Assembly (NCBI GenBank): GCA_910585715.1
Contig: CAJUEX010000076.1
Span: 1-10,701 of the forward strand
Length of the DNA: 10,701 bases
From: an uncultured Lachnospiraceae bacterium
GTDB lineage: Bacteria > Bacillota > Clostridia > Lachnospirales > Lachnospiraceae
Direction: 5' to 3'
The number at the start of each line of letters is the position of its first letter. Position 1 is the first letter of the stretch. Below the pieces are notes generated by a model that was not told the DNA's origin, made no database searches, and saw nothing but the letters and a program-made list of their open reading frames with translations. Shown in pieces: positions 6,401 to 10,701 of the stretch. The position numbers were made by a program, and so were the translations under genes.

Positions 6401-8007
6401 GTGTAGGCTTGATTTCTCCCCCGCCTCATCATGACATCTATTCTATAGAAGATTTGGCGCAGCTTATTTATGACTTGAAGAATTCCAATAAGGATGCCAG
6501 AATTTCCGTAAAACTGGTATCAGAAGCAGGTGTTGGAACTGTAGCGGCAGGCGTGGCAAAAGCAGGAGCCCAGGTAGTGCTTGTATCCGGCTATGACGGA
6601 GGAACAGGAGCAGCTCCAAGAAGCTCCATTCACAATGCTGGTCTTCCATGGGAGTTAGGGCTTGCAGAAACTCATCAGACACTGATTATGAACGGTCTTA
6701 GAAATAAAGTGCGCATTGAAACGGACGGAAAGCTTATGAGCGGCAGGGACGTAGCGATTGCGGCAATGCTTGGTGCAGAAGAATTTGGATTTGCAACTGC
6801 TCCCCTTGTGACAATGGGCTGTGTCATGATGAGAGTCTGCAATCTGGATACCTGTCCGGTAGGCGTGGCAACGCAAAATCCGGAGCTAAGGAAGAACTTC
6901 AAGGGAAAACCGGAATATGTAATGAACTTCATGCGCTTTATTGCAGAAGAGCTTCGGGAGTATATGGCAAAGCTGGGAGTCCGCACTATTGACGAGCTGG
7001 TAGGAAGAACGGATTTATTAAAATTAAAGGATCATGTGGATTCACGGTATGAAAAGGTGGATTTAAGCAATATTTTATCCAATCCATATGTGAATACAAA
7101 GCAGAAGGTAACCTTTGACCCCAAACAGGTTTATGATTTCGGGCTGGAAAAGACACTGGATGAAAAGGTGCTGTTGAAACAGCTTTCCAAAGCAATGGAT
7201 ACAAAGACAAAGAGAAGCATAGAGGTGGATGTAAAAAATACGGACCGTGCATTCGGAACAATACTCGGCTCTGAAATTACGAAACGTTTTTATGATACCT
7301 TAGAGGAAGATACCTACCGGGTACTTTGTCATGGGGCAGGCGGCCAGAGCTTTGGAGCCTTTATTCCCAAGGGGCTTACATTGGAGCTTGTGGGAGATTC
7401 CAATGACTATTTCGGAAAGGGCTTATCCGGAGGCAAGCTGGTGGTGTACCCGCCTGCAGGCAGCAGATTTAAGCAGGATGAAAATATTATTATCGGTAAT
7501 GTGGCATTGTATGGAGCCACAAGCGGAAAGGCATTTATAAACGGCGTGGCAGGTGAGCGTTTCTGCGTAAGAAATTCCGGTGCCCTTGCAGTTGTGGAAG
7601 GAGTTGGAGACCACGGCTGCGAATATATGACGGGAGGCCGGGTAGTAGTGCTGGGACGTACCGGAAAGAATTTTGCAGCAGGCATGAGCGGCGGCATTGC
7701 TTATGTGTTAGATGAGGATAACGATATTTATACAAAGGTAAATAAGGAAATGGTTTCCTTTACTGAAATTACTTCAAAATATGATGTGCTGGAATTAAAA
7801 GAAATGATTAAAGAACACGTAGCTTATACTAACTCCGAAAAAGGAAAGAAAATATTAAAGAATTTTGGTAAGTATCTGCCCAAATTCAAGAAAATCATTC
7901 CTCATGACTATGAAAGAATGCTTAAGGCAATCGTTCAGATGGAAGAAAAAGGCTTAAGCGCAGAACAGGCACAAATCGAAGCATTTTATGCAAATGTAAG
8001 AAAGTAG
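3460..8007 (+). CDS. gltB: Glutamate synthase (GOGAT), large (alpha) subunit
   Basis: This 1515-residue protein takes the amide of glutamine and uses it to aminate 2-oxoglutarate, yielding two glutamates with electrons from the small subunit. Domains in order: a 22-residue propeptide; a class II glutamine amidotransferase domain (about 23-430) whose nucleophile is Cys23 in NCGIGACV, exposed by cleavage after Asn22; the central domain (about 470-770); the FMN-binding synthase domain (about 810-1190) with GAMSYGSISREAHE, GGHLPAGKV and SGYDGGTGAAP; and the C-terminal GXGXG beta-helix (about 1290-1430). The 3Fe-4S ligands are Cys1121, Cys1127 and Cys1132 (C-x5-C-x4-C, in CVMMRVCNLDTC). Length matches the usual 1480-1530 residues, and all motifs I checked are intact. 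The stop is 14 bases from gltD, whose ribosome binding site begins right after it. Regulation by nitrogen supply is expected from the family, but no operator is recognised here. Confidence 0.97.
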   Translation: MFDAKLNMPKSPLYREEFEHDNCGIGACVNIKGKKSRETVENALKIVENLEHRAGKDAEGKTGDGVGILTQISHKFFTKVTKPLGIFLGSEREYGVGMFFFPQDELKRNQSKKMFEIIVEKEGLEFLGWREVPTIPSVLGHKAVECMPYIMQAFVKKPAEVEKGLEFDRMLYIVRRVFEQSTETTYVVSLSSRTIVYKGMFLVGQLRTFFQDLQDEDYESAIAMVHSRFSTNTNPSWERAHPNRFIVHNGEINTIRGNADKMLAREENMESEHLHGLLHKILPAVNSQGSDSAMLDNTLEFLVMSGMELPLAVMIAIPEPWDNNRTMSQSKKDFYQYYATMMEPWDGPASILFSDGDIMGAVLDRNGLRPSRYYITDDDQLILSSEVGVLDIDPTKIVVKERLRPGKMLLVDTVKGVVVDDEHLKESYAKRQPYGEWLDSNLVALKDLKIPNERVPEFNQEERQRMQKAFGYTYDELKTSILPMAKNGGEAIAAMGVDTPLPVLSNARHPLFNYFKQLFAQVTNPPIDAIREEIVTSTTVYIGTDGNLLEETPKNCNVLKINNPILTNTDIMKIKSMKADGFKTEVVPITYYKNTSLERAIERLFVEADRAYRDGVNILILSDRGVDENHVAIPSLLAVSALNQYLVDTKKRTRVALILESGEPREVHHFATLLGYGACAINPYLAQESIKELIDSRMLDKDYYAAVDDYNNAVLHGIVKIASKMGISTIQSYQGSKIFEAIGIDKEVINKYFSNTVCRVGGITIKDMEQQVDELHSMAFDPLGLSTDLTLDSPGHHKMRSGAEEHLYNPVTIHLLQESTKRGDYELFKQYTKAVNDENAIKNLRGLMEFKYPKKGIPLEQVESVDSIVTRFKTGAMSYGSISREAHETLAIAMNKLHGKSNSGEGGEDLERLTVGADGLNKCSAIKQVASGRFGVTSRYLVSAKEIQIKMAQGAKPGEGGHLPAGKVYPWIAKTRHSTPGVGLISPPPHHDIYSIEDLAQLIYDLKNSNKDARISVKLVSEAGVGTVAAGVAKAGAQVVLVSGYDGGTGAAPRSSIHNAGLPWELGLAETHQTLIMNGLRNKVRIETDGKLMSGRDVAIAAMLGAEEFGFATAPLVTMGCVMMRVCNLDTCPVGVATQNPELRKNFKGKPEYVMNFMRFIAEELREYMAKLGVRTIDELVGRTDLLKLKDHVDSRYEKVDLSNILSNPYVNTKQKVTFDPKQVYDFGLEKTLDEKVLLKQLSKAMDTKTKRSIEVDVKNTDRAFGTILGSEITKRFYDTLEEDTYRVLCHGAGGQSFGAFIPKGLTLELVGDSNDYFGKGLSGGKLVVYPPAGSRFKQDENIIIGNVALYGATSGKAFINGVAGERFCVRNSGALAVVEGVGDHGCEYMTGGRVVVLGRTGKNFAAGMSGGIAYVLDEDNDIYTKVNKEMVSFTEITSKYDVLELKEMIKEHVAYTNSEKGKKILKNFGKYLPKFKKIIPHDYERMLKAIVQMEEKGLSAEQAQIEAFYANVRK

Positions 8008-8021
8008 GAAGGAGAGCGAAC

Positions 8022-9515
8022 ATGGGAAAACCAACTGGATTTATGGATTATGATAGAGAAACTAGTAAAGCGGAAGAGCCAAAAAGCAGAATTTCGCATT
8101 TCAATGAATTCCATACTCATCTTCCACAGGAAAAACAGCAATTGCAGGGCGCAAGATGTATGGAATGTGGCGTTCCTTTCTGTCAGTCAGGAATGAACAT
8201 TATGGGGATGGCCTCCGGCTGTCCTCTCCACAACCTGATTCCGGAATGGAACGACTTAGTTTACAGCGGCAATTGGGAACAGGCATATGAACGTTTAAAG
8301 AAGACCAATAACTTCCCGGAATTTACTTCAAGGGTATGTCCGGCGTTATGCGAGGCAGCATGTACCTGTGGATTAAACGGAAGTCCGGTAGCTACAAAGG
8401 AAAATGAATATGCCATTATTGAAAATGCCTATGCGGAGGGCTATGCGGTTCCAAAGCCACCCAAGGTAAGGACCGGAAAAAAGGTAGCGGTAGTGGGAAG
8501 CGGCCCATCCGGGTTAGCATGTGCGGACCAGTTAAATAAAAGAGGGCATTCCGTAACGGTATTTGAACGTTCCGACCGTATCGGAGGACTTTTGATGTAT
8601 GGAATCCCCAATATGAAGCTGGAGAAACATATTATAGACAGAAAAGTGGAAATCATGAAGGAAGAAGGAGTCGTCTTCCTTACAGGAATCGATGTGGGAA
8701 AGGAGAAAAAGGCGGCACAGCTCCTTTCGGAATTTGACAAGGTAGTGCTTTGTTGCGGCGCTTCCAATCCAAGGGATATCAAGGCTCCCGGCAGGGATGC
8801 TAAAGGCATTTATTTTGCAGTAGACTTTTTGTCAAGGACAACCAAATCCCTGTTGGACTCCAATTTAGAGGACGGAAATTATGTAAGCGCCAAAGGTAAG
8901 GACGTAATCATTATCGGCGGCGGCGATACGGGAAATGACTGCGTGGGCACCTCCATCCGCCAGGGAGCAAAAAGTGTCACCCAGATTGAGATGATGCCAA
9001 AGGCGCCGGACACAAGGGCGGAAAACAATCCATGGCCGGAATGGCCCAAAATTTGCAAAACCGATTACGGTCAGGAGGAAGCCATTGCCATGTTCGGGCA
9101 CGACCCCCGGATTTATGAATCCACCGTAAAGGAATTTATAAAGGATAAAAAAGGCGATTTAAAGGCAGTGAAAATCGTAAAGCTTTCCTGGGAGAAAAAC
9201 CCGGAAACCGGTAGAATGGAAATGAAGGAAGTGCCGGGAAGCGAGCAGACATTAAATGCCCAGCTTGTGCTGATTGCGGCGGGATTTTTAGGCAGCCAGA
9301 AGTATGTAACCGATGCCTTTAAGGTGGAAGTCAATGAAAGAACCAATGTAAAGACAGCGCCGGGAGAGTATCAGACCAGCGCAGAGCACGTATTTACCGC
9401 TGGCGACATGCACAGAGGCCAGTCGTTGGTAGTATGGGCCATAAGAGAGGGCAGGGAAGTGGCAAAGGCGGTGGATTTGAGCCTGATGGGCTACAGCAAC
9501 CTGTATATACAATAA
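8022..9515 (+). CDS. gltD: Glutamate synthase (GOGAT), small (beta) subunit
   Basis: This 497-residue FAD and Fe-S protein takes electrons from NAD(P)H and passes them through 4Fe-4S clusters to GltB. The N-terminal cluster domain has cysteines at 46, 49, 54 and 67 (CMECGVPFC) and at 106, 110, 114 and 116 (CPALCEAACTC). The FAD-binding Rossmann motif is VAVVGSGPSG (155-164). The NAD(P)H-binding motif is VIIIGGGDTGND (295-306). The closing FAD motif AGDMHRGQSLVVWAI lies at 460-474. AAGGAG (8009-8014) is 7 bases before the ATG, in a 14-base gap after gltB, so the two genes form one operon and yield the alpha-beta heterodimer. The length is slightly above the 470-490 typical of bacterial GltD, and nothing is missing. 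Palindromes follow the stop within 75 bases. Confidence 0.97.
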   Translation: MGKPTGFMDYDRETSKAEEPKSRISHFNEFHTHLPQEKQQLQGARCMECGVPFCQSGMNIMGMASGCPLHNLIPEWNDLVYSGNWEQAYERLKKTNNFPEFTSRVCPALCEAACTCGLNGSPVATKENEYAIIENAYAEGYAVPKPPKVRTGKKVAVVGSGPSGLACADQLNKRGHSVTVFERSDRIGGLLMYGIPNMKLEKHIIDRKVEIMKEEGVVFLTGIDVGKEKKAAQLLSEFDKVVLCCGASNPRDIKAPGRDAKGIYFAVDFLSRTTKSLLDSNLEDGNYVSAKGKDVIIIGGGDTGNDCVGTSIRQGAKSVTQIEMMPKAPDTRAENNPWPEWPKICKTDYGQEEAIAMFGHDPRIYESTVKEFIKDKKGDLKAVKIVKLSWEKNPETGRMEMKEVPGSEQTLNAQLVLIAAGFLGSQKYVTDAFKVEVNERTNVKTAPGEYQTSAEHVFTAGDMHRGQSLVVWAIREGREVAKAVDLSLMGYSNLYIQ

Positions 9516-9526
9516 TGGAAAAGGAA

Positions 9527-9543
9527 CCTGATATCATATCAGG
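9527..9543 (+). repeat. 17-bp perfect palindrome just after gltD
   Basis: CCTGATAT-C-ATATCAGG lies 11 bases after the gltD stop. In RNA it would form a stem of about 5-6 bp with a small loop. No T-run follows, so it is not a classical terminator. It may stabilise the 3' end of the gltBD transcript or be a protein-binding site. Confidence 0.5.
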
Positions 9544-9587
9544 AACAGAAAAATAAACAGAAAAAATATTGTTGGTAAAATATAGCA

Positions 9588-9645
9588 TAACAGTTCAGCC
9601 CCCGGCTTTTCCGCACAGGAATCAGAACCGGGGGCTGAACTGTTA
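9588..9645 (+). terminator. Large perfect hairpin, 18-bp stem; possible gltBD transcript end
   Basis: TAACAGTTCAGCCCCCGG (9588-9605) is perfectly repeated in inverted form at 9628-9645, around a 22-base loop that itself contains TCC...GGA. The upper stem is very GC-rich (CAGCCCCCGG), so the RNA hairpin would be very stable. It is the first strong structure after gltD and may end or protect the operon transcript. The poly-U tract expected of an intrinsic terminator is absent on either strand, so a mobile palindromic repeat is an equal possibility. Confidence 0.5.
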
Positions 9646-9891
9646 CAATATCCCCCGATTTGATAAAATGAATTGCGGATATATTTTGCCGTATGCGTTA
9701 TAATAATTCCCATAGCTTATATTGAAGCTTCATTTTTTTAGATGTGAATGTAACACAGAGACATCAGCAGAAAGTGGTGTAACAGCGGCAGGCTGTTTTC
9801 TATATAAAATTGAATATCGTATATGGCAAAAGACATTATATTTTCTATTTAGGTGAATGATCTTTTATAGTATTTTTTAAAAATAAATTTA
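9646..9891. other. Non-coding spacer between gltBD and hicAB
   Basis: This is AT-rich DNA without a supported ORF on either strand. A short stem AACAGC-ggcag-GCTGTT (9781-9797) followed by TTC could be a weak terminator. GAAGCTTC (9724-9731) followed by a T-run (9733-9739) is another small palindrome. Neither is strong enough to call separately. Confidence 0.4.
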
Positions 9892-9920
9892 TTGACAATG
9901 CGCATAATGCGCATTATAAT
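9892..9920 (+). promoter_or_regulatory. Consensus sigma-A promoter of hicAB
   Basis: TTGACA (9892-9897) and TATAAT (9915-9920) are both perfect consensus, with an optimal 17-base spacer. Transcription should begin around 9927. Such a strong promoter normally needs repression, which the embedded palindrome can provide. Confidence 0.9.
9898..9917 (+). promoter_or_regulatory. Putative HicB operator inside the hicAB promoter
   Basis: The whole 17-base promoter spacer is ATGCGCAT-A-ATGCGCAT (9898-9914): two copies of a self-complementary octamer, together a perfect palindrome. The second copy extends to the 14-base palindrome ATAATGCGCATTAT (9904-9917), running into the -10 box. HicB antitoxins are known to bind palindromes in their own promoters and to repress with HicA as co-regulator. 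That this is the operator here is inference from position and symmetry. Confidence 0.7.
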
Positions 9921-9950
9921 ATAATCAAATAAACGGAAAGGAGAGATGCC

Positions 9951-9962
9951 ATGAATGAATAA
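9951..9962 (+). other. Three-codon leader ORF before hicA
   Basis: AGGAG (9939-9943) is 7 bases before an ATG that opens a frame of only three codons (ATG AAT GAA TAA). Its TAA merges with the AAGGAGG (9961-9967) of hicA. Ribosomes finishing this mini-ORF would be placed on the hicA start, so it may couple or tune toxin translation; it may also be a relic of an older start. Confidence 0.35.
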
Positions 9963-9973
9963 GGAGGTTTTGG

Positions 9974-10153
9974 ATGAAATTTAGAGAAATTGAGAGAATG
10001 ATATTAAAAGACGGGTGGTATCAAGTAAAGCAAAAAGGCTCACACCACCAATATAAACACCCTGCTAAGCCTGGAAAAGTTACAATCCCGGAACATGGAG
10101 GAGATTTGAATCCCGATACAGTAAAATCAATTATGAAACAAGCGGGGCTTTAA
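9974..10153 (+). CDS. hicA: HicA mRNA interferase toxin
   Basis: This 59-residue HicA-family protein has the double-stranded RNA-binding-like fold. MKFREIERMILKDGWYQVKQ leads to the catalytic motif GSHHQY (residues 22-27), in which His24 is the expected catalytic histidine. It continues with the strand KVTIPEHGG (35-43) and the C-terminal helix NPDTVKSIMKQAGL (46-59). The family cleaves mRNA independently of ribosomes and halts growth until neutralised by HicB. AAGGAGG (9961-9967) precedes the ATG by 6 bases. Length is normal for the family (55-65 residues) and all hallmark residues are present, so the toxin is probably active. It is the first gene of a two-gene operon, in the usual toxin-first order for hicAB. 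Confidence 0.93.
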   Translation: MKFREIERMILKDGWYQVKQKGSHHQYKHPAKPGKVTIPEHGGDLNPDTVKSIMKQAGL

Positions 10154-10158
10154 GCCCC
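10144..10158 (+). repeat. Hairpin overlapping the hicA stop codon
   Basis: GGGGCTT-T-AAGCCCC is a perfect 15-base palindrome containing the last hicA codons and the TAA. No T-run follows, so most transcripts should continue to hicB. It may slow transcription or protect an mRNA end between toxin and antitoxin. Confidence 0.5.
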
Positions 10159-10179
10159 ATTTGCTTAATCTATATAAAT

Positions 10180-10186
10180 GGAGGTG
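10180..10186 (+). promoter_or_regulatory. Ribosome binding site that sets the hicB start
   Basis: GGAGGTG is 6 bases before the TTG at 10193. An in-frame ATG at 10178 overlaps this site and has no ribosome binding site of its own. Confidence 0.75.
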
Positions 10187-10192
10187 AATGTA

Positions 10193-10594
10193 TTGAAATT
10201 AATTTATCCGGCTGTATTTAAGCCTTTTACAGATCAAAGTGGAGGATATGTAGTAGAATTTCCGGACTTACCTGGTTGTGTAACAGAGGGAAAAGACTTA
10301 GAACAGGCTATTGAAATGGGAATTGACGCAGCCAGTGGTTGGATATTAGGAGAACTTGAAGATGGGGAGAAAATCCCACACGCTTCCGACTATTCTGAAA
10401 TAATTGCTGAAAATGGATGTATGGTAAATATGTTATTATTAGACATTGATGCCTATGAAGAAAAATATGGTGAAAAAGCTGTAAGAAAAAACCTTACGAT
10501 TCCCGCATGGCTGAATACTTTTGCTGAAAAAAATAATATCAATTTCTCTAAACTTTTACAAGACACATTATTCTCAATGGCACAAGCAAAATAA
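10193..10594 (+). CDS. hicB: HicB antitoxin
   Basis: This 133-residue antitoxin binds and blocks HicA and represses the operon. The N-terminal HicB domain (1-55) shows the family pattern YPAVF (5-9), GGYVVEFPDLPGC (17-29) and EGKDLEQAIEMG (32-43), a degenerate RNase H-like fold. The C-terminal part RKNLTIPAWLNTFAEKNNIN (98-117) plus FSKLLQDTL (118-126) matches a ribbon-helix-helix DNA-binding domain, as expected for an autorepressor acting at the palindrome in the promoter. TTG at 10193 is preferred because it follows GGAGGTG and makes the protein begin MKLIYPAVF, as HicB proteins typically do; the ATG at 10178 would add five residues encoded by the ribosome binding site itself. It lies 39 bases after hicA and is followed by a strong terminator. 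Confidence 0.92.
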   Translation: MKLIYPAVFKPFTDQSGGYVVEFPDLPGCVTEGKDLEQAIEMGIDAASGWILGELEDGEKIPHASDYSEIIAENGCMVNMLLLDIDAYEEKYGEKAVRKNLTIPAWLNTFAEKNNINFSKLLQDTLFSMAQAK

Positions 10595-10601
10595 ATATAG
10601 G

Positions 10602-10627
10602 AAGCTGCCCATAGGGCAGCTTTTTTT
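10602..10627 (+). terminator. Intrinsic terminator of hicAB
   Basis: AAGCTGCCC (10602-10610) pairs with GGGCAGCTT (10614-10622) around a three-base loop ATA, and a run of seven T (10621-10627) follows. It is a textbook Rho-independent terminator 7 bases after the hicB stop. Confidence 0.95.
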
Positions 10628-10648
10628 GAACTTCCTGTCGTACCACTA

Positions 10649-10701
10649 CTAGTATAGCGAATATTAAATTGTTGATAGTTTAAATAGTTGCTGCTTCATC
10701 G
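10649..10701 (-). repeat. Terminal inverted repeat, right copy
   Basis: These bases are the exact reverse complement of 2-54, with no mismatch over 53 bases. The interior-side boundary is the same CTAG, and the flanking base differs from the left copy. The hicAB terminator ends 21 bases before it, so no gene is cut here. Read on the minus strand, the same short frame DEAATI-stop occurs (10700-10680). Confidence 0.75.

Noticed and set aside
3498..9588. Many minus-strand ORFs of 60-150 codons opposite gltB and gltD
   Set aside because: They are shadows of strongly conserved plus-strand coding sequence. None has a convincing ribosome binding site or motif.
9699..9704. TATAAT as an additional promoter in the gltD-hicA spacer
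   Set aside because: No -35 box at acceptable spacing (the nearest candidate, TTGCGG, is 20 bases away) and no gene directly downstream.
2..10701. The whole window as one composite transposon carrying gltBD and hicAB as cargo
   Set aside because: Only 53 bases of the end are visible on each side, no complete transposase is present, and gltBD is ordinary core metabolism. IS copies or contig borders explain the repeats more simply.

Overview
The window looks like chromosomal DNA of a low-to-moderate-GC Gram-positive anaerobe, most likely a clostridial (Lachnospiraceae-type) gut bacterium. This is inferred from strong AGGAGG ribosome binding sites, consensus sigma-A promoters, GTG and TTG starts next to good Shine-Dalgarno sites, and the gene content (MepA-type MATE pump, cytidylate kinase-like protein, ZmaR-type GNAT, bacterial gltBD, hicAB). 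No gene fixes the species.

Layout. A 53-bp sequence occurs at both extreme ends of the window in inverted orientation (2-54 and 10649-10701). At the left end it cuts directly into a MATE efflux gene, leaving only its last 160 codons (55-537). A complete cytidylate kinase-like gene follows (552-1175). The stretch 1176-2425 is a gene graveyard. It holds a GC-rich block with the helix-turn-helix of a decayed transposase (1316-1513), a 56-codon ORF of unknown nature (1554-1724), an ankyrin-like gene with an in-frame TGA (1760-2236), and a small scrambled ORF (2233-2466). An intact GNAT acetyltransferase gene (2426-3169) ends this part.

The centre is the housekeeping operon gltB-gltD (3460-9515), with a clear promoter at 3388-3416. 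It encodes both subunits of glutamate synthase (GOGAT), which converts glutamine plus 2-oxoglutarate into two glutamates and so works with glutamine synthetase in ammonia assimilation. Downstream are two palindromes, one with a perfect 18-bp stem, and about 250 bp without recognisable genes.

The right end carries a complete hicA-hicB toxin-antitoxin module (9974-10594). It has its own consensus promoter, a palindromic putative operator filling the spacer between -35 and -10, and a strong intrinsic terminator. The hicA gene (59 codons) is short, and both gltB and hicB need start corrections (3460 and 10193).

No convincing new multi-gene system is visible. The points most worth checking are the terminal inverted repeats, the decayed region 1176-2425, the 18-bp palindrome after gltD, and the compact regulatory design of hicAB.
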